Shown here piece after piece: positions 47,316 to 56,040 of a stretch of DNA of 64,000 nucleotides (the stretch's first letter is position 1; each line of letters starts with the position of its first letter). Under the pieces are notes generated by a model. That model worked only from the letters and a program-made list of their open reading frames with translations. It made no database searches and was not told the DNA's origin. The position numbers and the translations under genes were made by a program. Source of the DNA: Viridibacillus soli (GTDB lineage: Bacteria > Bacillota > Bacilli > Bacillales_A > Planococcaceae); NCBI RefSeq assembly GCF_016612995.1, contig NZ_JAEOAH010000023.1, positions 36,570 to 100,569 on the forward strand, written 5' to 3'.

Positions 47316-47356
47316 GAAAAGATGGTATGAAGCTCCAATTCAAACCATCTTTTTTA
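47316..47356. terminator. Hairpin upstream of the 56-residue gene
   Basis: Stem AAAAGATGGT/ACCATCTTTT with T runs on both sides; it would shield the small gene from outside transcription. Confidence 0.7.
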
Positions 47357-47403
47357 AACAACTATTTTTATTTTTTAAACAATTTTATTATTCGTAAACA
47401 GTA

Positions 47404-47800
47404 TCGACACTAGGAACTGGTACATCATCCATTGAATTTTTCATACGCCATGGCATGTCTTCTCCGACTGGAATATCTTCAGAAATATTTTTAAAATAAG
47501 AAACAATCGATTCAAGTTCATCGCTGTTTGCTTCAAACTTTTTGCCATTCATACTTCTAACCTTACAACCATTTATACGCTCTTCAATCGTGACAATGCT
47601 TCCAGAACGCTCAATATACTGTGGATAAACTGCTGTCATGCCTACTAATGACGAAGAGTTTTCGTCTAATCCAGCTCCTGCATGACAATTCGTACAAGTT
47701 AAGTTGTTACCCACATATTGCTCTGTTCTGTTGTTTGTATCAGTAATAAAGTTGTCCGGGAATCCTATCTCATATTTTATTAGCAAATAGAAAAAGCCAG
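47404..47800 (-). pseudogene. 5' part of a broken thiosulfate-dehydrogenase-like cytochrome c
   Basis: Minus-strand frame with the first heme motif CTNCHAG and GMTAVYPQYIERSG, typical of the N-terminal domain of TsdA-like diheme cytochromes. The export signal is missing: upstream the frame runs into the dps terminator region with unrelated residues. The frame ends at an in-frame stop (47388) created by the insertion. With the 3' part it forms one dead gene. Confidence 0.75.
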
Positions 47801-47833
47801 CAGCATCAGCCACTGACTTTGTTATTATTTTTA

Positions 47834-48268
47834 CTAACCTAAAAAGGCTTTTAACATCCAAACATGTTTTTCAAGGCTTTGATAGATGGCATTTAGTAAA
47901 TCTTCCGTCATATCATCCTCTTCTTTGGCTGCTTCTTCCATACCTGATTTTAAAGATTTCATCATTATTTCGAAATCGCTAATGAGAGCGGCGACCATTT
48001 CAGTTGCTGATTCGCTACCAGCCGCTTCTTTTACATCTGATAGTGCTAGATGCTCTTTTAATGTTGCAACAGGTTGTCCGCCCAAAGACAAAATACGTTC
48101 GGCAATCTCATCTAGATGTGTTGCTGCTTCATTGTATAATTCTTCAAACTTTTCATGTAGGGTGAAGAAAGAGGGACCTTTCACATACCAATGGTAGTTA
48201 TGTAACTTCGTGTAAAGTACTGACCATGACGATACAAGCTGATTTAATTCTTTTTGTAAAGCTGACAT
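47834..48268 (-). CDS. dps: Dps-family ferritin-like DNA-protection protein
   Basis: Dodecameric iron-storage/DNA-protection protein, 144 residues. The ferroxidase ligands sit in LHNYHWYVKG and HLDEIAERI: H26, H38, D53 and E57 are all present. Length is at the short end of normal, without an extended basic N-terminal tail. Good ribosome site GAGGAG upstream of the ATG at 48268. Its place beside ytjA resembles B. subtilis ytkB. Often PerR- or sigma-B-controlled, which I could not confirm here. Confidence 0.94.
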   Translation of the reverse strand: MSALQKELNQLVSSWSVLYTKLHNYHWYVKGPSFFTLHEKFEELYNEAATHLDEIAERILSLGGQPVATLKEHLALSDVKEAAGSESATEMVAALISDFEIMMKSLKSGMEEAAKEEDDMTEDLLNAIYQSLEKHVWMLKAFLG

Positions 48269-48365
48269 AAAACTTTCACACTCCTCTTCATGCTTTAAGC
48301 ACTATACTGTTAATATACCGTAATCTTAAGTAAAATAAACATGAAGTTATACTAGAGGTGAAAAA

Positions 48366-48530
48366 ATGTCGATTGCATGGATTGCCATTATGCCCGTTGT
48401 CGTTATGACAGTAGCTTTGGCAGGTTATTTAATTTACTTTATCGCAAAAAACAATCAAAAAGATTCACATAAAACGATTGATCCAAAACCAACGCAGCCA
48501 TTTTATACTGCAGAGAAAGAAGATAAGTAA
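48366..48530 (+). CDS. Small membrane protein upstream of ytjA (YtzI-like)
   Basis: 54-residue protein with one transmembrane helix (about residues 4-26) and a hydrophilic, charged tail. GAGGTG lies five bases before the ATG. Its stop codon touches the ytjA start (TAAATG), so the two are translationally coupled. Position suggests the B. subtilis YtzI equivalent, with modest certainty. Function unknown. Confidence 0.75.
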   Translation: MSIAWIAIMPVVVMTVALAGYLIYFIAKNNQKDSHKTIDPKPTQPFYTAEKEDK

Positions 48531-48764
48531 ATGAAATACATTTTCAAGTTTTTCATTCGTTTTTATCAAAAGGCAATTTCCCCCTTAACTCCACCAACTT
48601 GCCGGTTTTATCCAACATGCTCAAATTACGGGCTTGAAGCCATTGAAAAGCATGGTGCATTTAAAGGTACTTATTTAGCAATTCGTCGTATTTTACGCTG
48701 TAATCCACTGCATCCAGGTGGATACGATCCAGTTCCAGAAGAAAGGCCTCCGAAAAAAGATTAA
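48531..48764 (+). CDS. yidD: YidD membrane-protein insertion efficiency factor (YtjA)
   Basis: Small conserved protein of 77 residues that assists YidC-dependent membrane-protein insertion in other bacteria. Family signature: [18 protein letters not shown], then [17 protein letters not shown]. It starts directly after the upstream stop. The terminator overlaps its final codons. Confidence 0.95.
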   Translation: MKYIFKFFIRFYQKAISPLTPPTCRFYPTCSNYGLEAIEKHGAFKGTYLAIRRILRCNPLHPGGYDPVPEERPPKKD

Positions 48765-48781
48765 TTTCGAGGCTTTTTTTT
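48744..48781 (+). terminator. Terminator overlapping the yidD stop
   Basis: Stem GCCTCCGAAA/TTTCGAGGC followed by seven T. Confidence 0.85.
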
Positions 48782-48782
48782 A

Positions 48783-48811
48783 TTGTGTTTTTCTTGAAAC
48801 TCTTGTATGAT
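48783..48811 (+). promoter_or_regulatory. Candidate sigma-A promoter of the zinc-binding lipoprotein
   Basis: TTGTGT, 17-base spacer, TATGAT; the Zur-type operator begins 18 bases further downstream. Confidence 0.55.
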
Positions 48812-48829
48812 AAAACATGTTGAATCAAC

Positions 48830-48850
48830 AAATCGTAATGATTACTATTT
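48830..48850 (+). promoter_or_regulatory. Zur box
   Basis: AAATCGTAATGATTACTATT plus one T at 48830-48850 matches the Bacillus Zur operator (AAATCGTAATnATTACGATT) with one main mismatch. It sits between the promoter and the start codon, where bound Zur would block transcription under zinc-replete conditions. Confidence 0.82.
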
Positions 48851-48863
48851 AAGAGGTGCTTAT

Positions 48864-49841
48864 ATGAAAAAGACTATATTCATATTTTTAATTGCTATAC
48901 TTACAATATTTACTGCTGCATGTGGTGCAGATGACAAATTGAATCAGGATAAAAGTAAAAAAGATGTACTTTCTATTTATACAACCGTTTATCCATTAAC
49001 GTATTTTGCAGAGCGTATTGGTGGCGAGCATGTTGAAGTATCTTCTATTTATCCACCTGGCTCAAATGAGCATACATTTGAACCAACTCAAAAGGATATG
49101 ATGAACTTAGCGGATGCTGATTTGTTCTTCTATATTGGTTTAGGTCTTGAGGGCTTTGTCACAAACGCACAGAAAACATTAAAAAACGAAAATGTTGATT
49201 TTGTTGAAACTGCTGCTGATGTATCTGAGGAAAAATTAGATGTTAGCACAAGTGCTGTGCATGACCACGATCACGAGGAAACTGAAGAAGATCACGACCA
49301 TGCACATGGCGAAATTGACCCACATGTATGGCTGTCACCTATCATCAGCCAAGATTTAGCGCTTTCTATCAAAGATGCTCTAGTGAAAACTCAACCAAAT
49401 AATAAAGACGAATTCGAAAAAAACTATGAAGCGCTAGTCACTGAATTACAAAATTTAGATAAAGATTTTAAAGAAATGGCGGATGCTGCCCCTTCTAAAA
49501 CGTTCTTTGTATCCCATTCAGCATTTGGCTATGTCGCTGGGACGTACGGATTGGCGCAAATTTCGGTAGCAGGCTTGAATTCACAAGACGAACCTTCACA
49601 AAAAGAATTAACTAAAATTGTAGACCAAGCAAAAGAAAATCATATTCATTACATCCTGTTCGAACAAAATGTATCTTCCAAATTAGCTGAGGTAATTCAA
49701 AAGGAAGTAGGAGCAGAAGCACTAACCCTGCATAACTTGAGTGTGCTAACAAATGAAGATATAAAGAATAATGAAACATATTTTACCTTAATGCATAAAA
49801 ATACTGAAACGCTAAAAAAAGCGTTAAGTAAAGTAAAATAA
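48864..49841 (+). CDS. znuA: Zinc ABC transporter substrate-binding lipoprotein (ZnuA/AdcA type)
   Basis: Cluster A-I metal-binding lipoprotein, 325 residues. Signal peptide with lipobox TAAC (cysteine about residue 18); a histidine-rich loop (HDHDHEETEEDHDHAHG) precedes IDPHVWLSP, and VSHSAFGYV carries a further ligand. The ATG at 48864 follows GAGGTG. The long frame from 48807 covers the Zur box and is not coding. The permease and ATPase genes are not adjacent, so it must work with a transporter encoded elsewhere. Confidence 0.92.
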   Translation: MKKTIFIFLIAILTIFTAACGADDKLNQDKSKKDVLSIYTTVYPLTYFAERIGGEHVEVSSIYPPGSNEHTFEPTQKDMMNLADADLFFYIGLGLEGFVTNAQKTLKNENVDFVETAADVSEEKLDVSTSAVHDHDHEETEEDHDHAHGEIDPHVWLSPIISQDLALSIKDALVKTQPNNKDEFEKNYEALVTELQNLDKDFKEMADAAPSKTFFVSHSAFGYVAGTYGLAQISVAGLNSQDEPSQKELTKIVDQAKENHIHYILFEQNVSSKLAEVIQKEVGAEALTLHNLSVLTNEDIKNNETYFTLMHKNTETLKKALSKVK

Positions 49842-49851
49842 ATAAAACTGA

Positions 49852-49888
49852 CAAACCCGCAAATAGAGCCTCTATCTGCGGGTTTTGT
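49852..49888. terminator. Bidirectional terminator
   Basis: Stem AAACCCGCA/TGCGGGTTT between the converging znuA and ABC permease genes. Confidence 0.9.
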
Positions 49889-49910
49889 TTATTTGAATCT
49901 AAGTCGTTTT

Positions 49911-50618
49911 TTAATCCACCATACGCTTATTAAATGCAATGATTGTTGCAATAGTTGCTACAACAATCCATCCAATAATTGCTGCAAAAGGCTGCACCAA
50001 ATCACCTAATGTAAAACTTTCTTCAAGTATTTCGGCCAAAAGAATTATTTGCGTACTCGGAAGCCACTCAACAATCTTTAAAATAGGATAGCTATCGACA
50101 AACGCCATTGCCATTGGACCTAATGAAAAAATACCTAGTACTGGTAAAACAATTACAGATGATTCCATAACAGACTTCGCATATAATCCAAGAAATGTTC
50201 CAACAGCAAGATAAAATACCGCTGATAATATCAAAGCAATCGCCATCACTGCTACATTCCCTGGCATATACTCTGTTAAGATCATACAACCTACAATCAC
50301 AATCATAGTAGATAAAAAAGTAAGAGAACTTTTGCCTATTAGTATTTCTGGCGTTGATGCTGGAGATAACATGAGACTACGTAAAGTATTCTTTTCCTTT
50401 TCTTCAGCAATCAGACAGCATTGAATATACGTGCACACCATTGTAAATGTAAAGTTGATCCCCATAAAGTGCCCTTGTATCGAATCAAAACCTGCGCGAC
50501 TATAAAAGGCTGCCAAAATAAGTGGTAAGAAAAGCATAGATGACACTGCCATATTCCGCGAAGTCTCTTTATAATCTTTGATTAATATTGCTTGAATTCT
50601 TTTAACTGATGTACTCAT
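49911..50618 (-). CDS. ABC-2 type permease
   Basis: Six-helix ABC-2 family membrane protein, 235 residues, with the conserved cytoplasmic block EEKEKNTLRSLMLSP after the second helix. It overlaps the ATPase gene by four bases (ATGA) and so forms one exporter with it. Together with the LytTR regulator upstream the set resembles Bacillales modules for export of, or resistance to, antimicrobial compounds, but the substrate is unknown. Confidence 0.88.
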   Translation of the reverse strand: MSTSVKRIQAILIKDYKETSRNMAVSSMLFLPLILAAFYSRAGFDSIQGHFMGINFTFTMVCTYIQCCLIAEEKEKNTLRSLMLSPASTPEILIGKSSLTFLSTMIVIVGCMILTEYMPGNVAVMAIALILSAVFYLAVGTFLGLYAKSVMESSVIVLPVLGIFSLGPMAMAFVDSYPILKIVEWLPSTQIILLAEILEESFTLGDLVQPFAAIIGWIVVATIATIIAFNKRMVD

Positions 50619-51463
50619 AGTAGTTTCCTCCCCGTTACCTGCACGAAAATATCTCCTAAACTCGGCTCATTTGTCATGACACGATCAACTAAATTATTTT
50701 GCATCCATTCGAACATTTGTTTCGCATCCTCAGCGCCTTTTCCAATAACTTCCTTGCGTCCATCTGTCAGCTCTACAGTTAGTGAATCATCACCAAACTG
50801 ACGTTTCAGCTGGCTAGGTGTACCAATGGCACGTATTTCCCCTGCATCTAAGAAAGCTATTCGATCACAAAGTATTTCTGCTTCTGCCATGTCATGTGTT
50901 GTTAAGAAAATAGTCGTCCCCATTTCATTTAATTTGCGTAAACCTTCATAGATATGTTTCGTGTTGACTGGATCAAGTGCTGAAGTTGGTTCATCTAAAA
51001 AGAGTAACTCTGGTTTGTGTAAAATTGCACGTGCTAATGTAACACGTTGAATCATTCCTTTTGATAGAACACTAATACGTTTTTTACGTTCTTCGTATAA
51101 GTTCACAAAAGTAAGCGCCTCTTTAACAGATGATTCAGGTAAATTATATAATTTACTATATAAAAGAAGGTTTTCTTCTACTGATAACCTCGTATATAAA
51201 CCGCTATTATCTGTTAGGATTCCAAATCTGCTACGTGAAGCAGGTTGCTTTAAAGCTTTAGCATCTTCGTTAAAAATACGTACTTTCCCACCAGAAGCTA
51301 ACAGTTGAGCTGTTAATATTTTAATAGTTGTTGTTTTCCCTGATCCACTCGGTCCAAGAAACCCAAATATTTCTCCCTTTTCAATTTTAAATGATACATC
51401 ACGAATTGCACTCTCATTTTGAAAATCCTTTTTCAAATGGCTTACTTCAATTATTGTTTCCAC
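50615..51463 (-). CDS. ABC transporter ATP-binding protein
   Basis: ABC ATPase, 282 residues. Walker A is GPSGSGKTTT, the signature is LSKGMIQRV, Walker B is LLFLDEPTSALD and the switch histidine lies in LTTHDMAEAE. The start is GTG 51463, six bases after AGGGGGA; the longer frame to 51505 has no ribosome site. Coupled to the ABC-2 permease by an ATGA overlap. Confidence 0.92.
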   Translation of the reverse strand: METIIEVSHLKKDFQNESAIRDVSFKIEKGEIFGFLGPSGSGKTTTIKILTAQLLASGGKVRIFNEDAKALKQPASRSRFGILTDNSGLYTRLSVEENLLLYSKLYNLPESSVKEALTFVNLYEERKKRISVLSKGMIQRVTLARAILHKPELLFLDEPTSALDPVNTKHIYEGLRKLNEMGTTIFLTTHDMAEAEILCDRIAFLDAGEIRAIGTPSQLKRQFGDDSLTVELTDGRKEVIGKGAEDAKQMFEWMQNNLVDRVMTNEPSLGDIFVQVTGRKLL

Positions 51464-51550
51464 CTTAATTCCCCCTACATATGATGTTGGCTTAAGCATA
51501 CGCAAGGATTACTAATGGTGCATTATAAATTGGTTGAAAGGAGATATATA

Positions 51551-51607
51551 GTGCTGAATGATATCAAATTATGCGTGAATGGAGAACAATTATTTCCTGA
51601 GAAATAA
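51551..51607 (+). CDS. Possible 18-residue peptide
   Basis: A GTG with AAAGGAG six bases upstream encodes 18 residues (MLNDIKLCVNGEQLFPEK). It lies antisense-free in the gap between the LytTR regulator and the ATPase gene, on the opposite strand. It may be a remnant or a true micropeptide; evidence is only the ribosome site. Confidence 0.2.
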   Translation: MLNDIKLCVNGEQLFPEK

Positions 51608-51608
51608 T

Positions 51609-52565
51609 TTATATTCCGACTATTTTCTTTAATTCGACTAATTTACTTTTAGATAAAGGGACGTGCGTTCTATCGTTGCCGGATAAAATTAGGCTATAGC
51701 TATTTTTTGTCCATGTAACAATTTCTCTAACCTTTTGTAAATTTACAATGTATGACCGATGACAACGGAAAAAACCAAATACCAATAAACGCTGCTCCAG
51801 TTCATTAAGAGTTAATGTACATGGAAATGCATCCCCAGCAACATATACATTGATTAAGCCATCTACACTTTCAATGTAATCAATTTCAGGTGGATTAAAT
51901 AAAATGAATTTATCATTTAGCTTAGTAGGAATTTTCTCTAACTTAATAAGTCGACTCTCAGTTTCTATCCCTTCTACTGCTTTAGTCGGTTCCTCCTGTA
52001 AATCTAATGGCTGTAAACCTTGCGCATCTAAGCGATAAACTTGATCTGACGAGATGAGCAGACCTTCCAAATTATTTGTCAGAAGATAAACAGTACAGCC
52101 TTTCTCCTTTAATGTTGTAACGACCATGTCAACAATGCGTTTCGTTTCAATATCTAAATTTTGAAATGGCTCTTCTAAAATATGTATGGTTTTTTCATGA
52201 ATAAGTAACTTTGCTAATCGTACACGTTGAAGTTGTGAATCACTCAAATCTTTCATCTTCACTCTTTTTTTATCCATTAATCCTGTCAGTTTTAAAATAT
52301 CTTCAAGTATTGCATTAGAGTCATATAAACGCTGCTCAAATTTTAAATTCTCCATAACAGTAAGCCGTTCATAGTAGCCTTCTTTGCGAAAATGTAAATG
52401 TAATTGTTGATGATGCTGAAGTTGCTGGACTATATAGTCAATGTGCTCCACATCAGAGTATATTCCTGTCACTGCACCAGTTTGAAGTGGTAATACAAAT
52501 GATGGACATATGGTGACACCCCCTATTATAGATTCTGGAATAGAAATCTGCTGAAGTTCTTTCAT
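51609..52565 (-). CDS. LytTR regulator fused to a degenerate ABC ATPase domain
   Basis: 318 residues. Residues 1-190 follow an ABC ATPase: a degenerate signature KDLSDSQLQRVRLAKLL and Walker B-like IHILEEPFQNLD are visible, but no Walker A (GxxGxGKS) exists where one is expected. Residues about 215-318 form a LytTR DNA-binding domain (IDYIESVDGLINVYV, FFRCHRSYIVNL). This matches the known ABC_ATP-LytTR group of regulators. It sits upstream of the ABC exporter and probably controls it. GGGGGA precedes the ATG at ten bases. Confidence 0.85.
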   Translation of the reverse strand: MKELQQISIPESIIGGVTICPSFVLPLQTGAVTGIYSDVEHIDYIVQQLQHHQQLHLHFRKEGYYERLTVMENLKFEQRLYDSNAILEDILKLTGLMDKKRVKMKDLSDSQLQRVRLAKLLIHEKTIHILEEPFQNLDIETKRIVDMVVTTLKEKGCTVYLLTNNLEGLLISSDQVYRLDAQGLQPLDLQEEPTKAVEGIETESRLIKLEKIPTKLNDKFILFNPPEIDYIESVDGLINVYVAGDAFPCTLTLNELEQRLLVFGFFRCHRSYIVNLQKVREIVTWTKNSYSLILSGNDRTHVPLSKSKLVELKKIVGI

Positions 52566-52644
52566 ATCATTAAACTCCCCCTTTGATGTAATAAAATTAT
52601 ATAATATCGTGGTATTTAATGCATCTACATCAAAATAAATACAA

Positions 52645-52678
52645 TAAAAGCCACCTAAAAATTGAGATAGATGGCTTC
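52645..52678 (-). terminator. Terminator after menE
   Basis: Stem AGCCATCT/AGGTGGCT with a TTTTA tail on the minus strand. Confidence 0.65.
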
Positions 52679-52707
52679 TAATAATGTCGTTGTATACTTA
52701 TTTGCAA

Positions 52708-54153
52708 TTATTCTTTTATTAATAACTCACACAATTTACGTCTTAATAATTTATTCGATCCATTTCGAGGTAACTGCCCGACAATATGAATCTGATGCGG
52801 CACTTTATATGCGGCTAAATGTTTTCTGCAAAATGCCAGTAACTCGTTTGACTCTACATCTTCACTCAAAACTACAAATGCATTAGGCACTTGCCCCCAC
52901 TTTTTATCCTCTACTCCACATACGCCTACTTCGCGTACCGCTTCATGAGAAGTAAGTATATTTTCAATCTCTGCAGGGTAAATATTCTCACCCCCAGAAA
53001 TGATTAAATCTGAACGTCGATCGACGACATATAAATAACCTTCATCATCTAAATAACCAATATCCCCACTATGCAACCAGCCATTTTCCTGTGATGGTTT
53101 ATCTGTAAAACGGCCTATATATCCCGGTGTTACATGAGGTCCGCGGATTAAGATCTCCCCTTGTTCAAAGGGCTTTTTCGCTTCATCAATCCGAATTTGA
53201 TTGAAAAACAGTGCTTTGCCAACAGAGCCTATTTTACGCAATGCATCTGCACCGGATAACGTCGCTGTTTGAGAAGACGTTTCAGTCATACCGTATGTTT
53301 GTGCAACATTTAGGTCTAGCTTTGCCGCCCGCTTCAAATAATCTACAGGGACTGGCCCTCCACCTGTAAGCATTGTTAAGAATTTTGGAGAAGCTTTTGC
53401 ATTTCTAACTTCTAGCTCCGTTAAAATTCGTTCTAATGTGACTGCAACAACAGACATTCGTGTAACTGTACCTGCTACTAATTCATCTACAATCTTCACA
53501 ACATCGAATTTGGGATACAGATTAATTTTTACACCGTGCAATAACGACTTTGCTAGCATCGAAAATCCACTAATATGAAATAAGGGCATCGTACAAAGCC
53601 AGCAATCAGTATCCACTAAGCCCATATTGTAGACGGAAGATGTAGCGCTTGAGACATGATTCCCTACCGTTTGACGGACTCCCTTTGGAAATCCTGTCGT
53701 ACCTGACGTATACATTATCGTCATCGTTTGATTTTCAGCCCATTCAGTTGCAACAATAATAGCCTGCTCGGGACTTGCATTTATTTCACTAAAGCTTAAT
53801 ATTGATACTTTTGTTATCGGTAGTTTTTCCATTAGTAAATCTTCGACTAATATAAAATCAACCGCTGCATCATCAATTTGATAAGCTAACTCTTTTCCCG
53901 TTAACCGTAAGTTTAATAGCACCATCTCACATTGCAAATGCATGCAAGCATACATCATCCATATAATCTGTGGGTTAGAAGATGCATAAATCGCAATGCG
54001 TGTATGCTGTCTCACTCCACTTGCAGTTAACTTTTTTGCAAGAACGAGCGCTTTTTCATTCGCTTCTTTAAACGTCCATTGCTCATCTTGAAAAAGAAGT
54101 GCAATACGATCAGGCGTTAGCGTACTACGCTGTAAAAGCCAGTTTGGAATCAT
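52708..54153 (-). CDS. menE: o-Succinylbenzoate-CoA ligase
   Basis: Acyl-adenylate-forming enzyme of menaquinone synthesis, 481 residues, activating o-succinylbenzoate to its CoA ester. The P-loop is TIMYTSGTTGFPKG, the adenylate motif YGMTETSS, and the hinge/catalytic YVVDRRSDLIISGGENIYP near residue 383. AGGAGG precedes the ATG. It is separated from menB by a 227-base gap with a terminator, so it may have its own promoter. menC, often its neighbour, is absent from the window. Confidence 0.94.
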   Translation of the reverse strand: MIPNWLLQRSTLTPDRIALLFQDEQWTFKEANEKALVLAKKLTASGVRQHTRIAIYASSNPQIIWMMYACMHLQCEMVLLNLRLTGKELAYQIDDAAVDFILVEDLLMEKLPITKVSILSFSEINASPEQAIIVATEWAENQTMTIMYTSGTTGFPKGVRQTVGNHVSSATSSVYNMGLVDTDCWLCTMPLFHISGFSMLAKSLLHGVKINLYPKFDVVKIVDELVAGTVTRMSVVAVTLERILTELEVRNAKASPKFLTMLTGGGPVPVDYLKRAAKLDLNVAQTYGMTETSSQTATLSGADALRKIGSVGKALFFNQIRIDEAKKPFEQGEILIRGPHVTPGYIGRFTDKPSQENGWLHSGDIGYLDDEGYLYVVDRRSDLIISGGENIYPAEIENILTSHEAVREVGVCGVEDKKWGQVPNAFVVLSEDVESNELLAFCRKHLAAYKVPHQIHIVGQLPRNGSNKLLRRKLCELLIKE

Positions 54154-54182
54154 TTTTTTTCACCTCCTGATTTATTTTATTG

Positions 54183-54213
54183 ATAAAAAAAGCTGCCCAA
54201 AAGGACAGCTTAA
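54183..54213 (-). terminator. Terminator after menB
   Basis: Stem AAGCTGTCC/GGGCAGCTT with seven T on the minus strand, inside the menB-menE gap. Confidence 0.8.
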
Positions 54214-54297
54214 AATGACAACTTGATAGAGCCGCCTTTTTTATAAAATAGTGTCTTCAGCATTGAACAAACTATCCTTCGAACTGTGGAATTTACG

Positions 54298-54345
54298 CTT
54301 CGAGCCTAAATCTCCAAATAAGTTTGAGATTCTATGCTCGAAATT
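54298..54345 (-). other. Hairpin in the menB-menE gap
   Basis: Nested inverted repeats TTCGAGC/GCTCGAA and TCTC/GAGA span 54298-54345. It lacks a T tail, so it is not a simple terminator; it could be a processing or regulatory structure. Confidence 0.4.
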
Positions 54346-54380
54346 CTAAGTCCTATGTTCATTTATACACTATTCCCTAT

Positions 54381-55199
54381 TTAAGGGAAACGTGGGAACT
54401 GTCCAAAGTCTGGTTCGCGTTTTTCTTTGAATGCGTCGCGGCCTTCTTTTGCTTCGTCAGTTGTGTAATAAAGTAAAGTTGCGTCTCCAGCAAATTGTTG
54501 AAGACCTGCTAAACCGTCTGTGTCTGCGTTGAATGATGCTTTTAGGAAGCGTAGTGCAGTAGGTGATTTAGAAAGCATTTCTTCACACCATTGAACAGTT
54601 TCGTCTTCTAATTTTTCTAGAGGAACAACTGTATTTACTAAGCCCATATCCAATGCTTCCTGTGCATCGTATTGACGACATAGGTACCAAATTTCACGCG
54701 CTTTTTTATGGCCAACGATACGTGCTAAGTAGCCTGCACCGTAACCCGCGTCAAATGAACCTACTTTAGGACCTGTTTGTCCGAAGCGAGCATTTTCTGC
54801 TGCTATTGTTAAATCACAAACGATGTGTAACACATGTCCGCCACCAATTGCGTAGCCAGCTACCATTGCTACTACTGGTTTTGGAGTGATACGGATTAAA
54901 TGTTGTAAGTCTAATACGTTTAGACGAGGAATGTTGTCATCGCCAACATAGCCACCGTTTCCACGAACTTTTTGGTCTCCGCCTGCACAAAATGCTTTGT
55001 CGCCTTCACCGGTTAAAATAATTGCACCGATTTTAGAATTATCGCGTGCACGTGTAAAAGCGTCGATTAGTTCCGCTGTTGTTTTAGGGCGGAATGCATT
55101 GCGCACTTCTGGACGATTAATCGTAATTTTCGCGATACCATTGTAAGATTCATACTTAATATCTTCGTATGTACGCTCTGTTACCCATTGACGAGTCAT
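54381..55199 (-). CDS. menB: 1,4-Dihydroxy-2-naphthoyl-CoA synthase
   Basis: Crotonase-fold enzyme, 272 residues, closing the naphthoate ring from o-succinylbenzoyl-CoA. Family blocks [27 protein letters not shown] and [19 protein letters not shown] are all present, and the C-terminal FGQFPRFP is typical. It follows menH by 25 bases in the men operon. Confidence 0.97.
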   Translation of the reverse strand: MTRQWVTERTYEDIKYESYNGIAKITINRPEVRNAFRPKTTAELIDAFTRARDNSKIGAIILTGEGDKAFCAGGDQKVRGNGGYVGDDNIPRLNVLDLQHLIRITPKPVVAMVAGYAIGGGHVLHIVCDLTIAAENARFGQTGPKVGSFDAGYGAGYLARIVGHKKAREIWYLCRQYDAQEALDMGLVNTVVPLEKLEDETVQWCEEMLSKSPTALRFLKASFNADTDGLAGLQQFAGDATLLYYTTDEAKEGRDAFKEKREPDFGQFPRFP

Positions 55200-55224
55200 A
55201 TATATGATCCTCCTACCTGTAATT

Positions 55225-56040
55225 TTAAATTTGTTCCTTTATTATTGTAGCAAAAGTTTCGGGATTTTCCACATGAATTGCATGTCCAACTTTCGGTACG
55301 ATTATATGCGTACAATTTGGCAATGATTTTTTCATGTCCGCTGCTTTTTCTTGGAATTTTTCATCCAGCTCACCTGTTACTAAAATGACTGGTTTAACAA
55401 AGCTTGTAAGCTCGTCCCAATAAGAGTTCTGCTGCCCGGTGCTCATACCTCTTAAACTATTTGCTAAACCTCGTGCATTTTGCGATAAGCGTTCTGCACG
55501 AATTTCCTTTTGTGCGTCTAAAGGTAAACTTTTTTGCGTTGCGAATAACGGGATGCTCTCCCAATAGTCAACAAACGCTTGGATGCCTTCTGATTCAAGA
55601 CGATCTGCCAAAACGTTATCAGCCTTCGCTCTCGCAGCACGTTCATCAGCCATTTGCAAACCTGGAGAAGCACTTTCCAAAATTAGTTGTTCGACTGTAT
55701 CAGGATATTGTAAAGCATAAGCTAATGCGACGCGACCTCCCATTGAATAGCCGACTAACGTGAATACATCGACATTACGCTGTATCAGCAGTTCATGTAA
55801 AACTGCTACTTGCTTTTCCATTGAATAATGGGCTACATTTTTCGGGCTATCTGTATACCCATGCCCCATTAAATCAATCGCAATAATACGAACTTGCTCA
55901 CCAAGTAAATGCATTACTTTATTCCACGTTGCTGAACTCCCCGTAAAGCCGTGTAATAATACAACTGTTTTTTCAACACGTGGATTGATGATTTCATAAT
56001 GTACATTTATGCCGTTTACTGTCATCATTACACTTGCCAT
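55225..56040 (-). CDS. menH: MenH (SHCHC synthase, alpha/beta hydrolase fold)
   Basis: 2-succinyl-6-hydroxy-2,4-cyclohexadiene-1-carboxylate synthase, 271 residues. The nucleophile serine is in [11 protein letters not shown] (about residue 100); the acid is in VTGELDEKF and the base H is in [10 protein letters not shown]. The ATG at 56040 has GAGGAG eleven bases upstream and overlaps the menD end by 13 bases. Some alpha/beta hydrolases are misannotated as MenH, but the operon position settles it. Confidence 0.93.
   Translation of the reverse strand: MASVMMTVNGINVHYEIINPRVEKTVVLLHGFTGSSATWNKVMHLLGEQVRIIAIDLMGHGYTDSPKNVAHYSMEKQVAVLHELLIQRNVDVFTLVGYSMGGRVALAYALQYPDTVEQLILESASPGLQMADERAARAKADNVLADRLESEGIQAFVDYWESIPLFATQKSLPLDAQKEIRAERLSQNARGLANSLRGMSTGQQNSYWDELTSFVKPVILVTGELDEKFQEKAADMKKSLPNCTHIIVPKVGHAIHVENPETFATIIKEQI

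Larger units (their letters stand above)
46901..47400 (-). mobile_element. 500-bp insertion in the cytochrome gene
   Basis: Removing exactly 46901-47400 rejoins the two cytochrome halves in frame (SVDT-DNDEK). The insert is flanked by direct GTA triplets (46898-46900, 47401-47403) and its ends carry imperfect inverted repeats centred on TTTATTATTC. It holds one small membrane-protein gene between two terminators and no transposase. A 3-bp repeat can arise by chance, so mobility is inferred, not shown. Confidence 0.55.
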
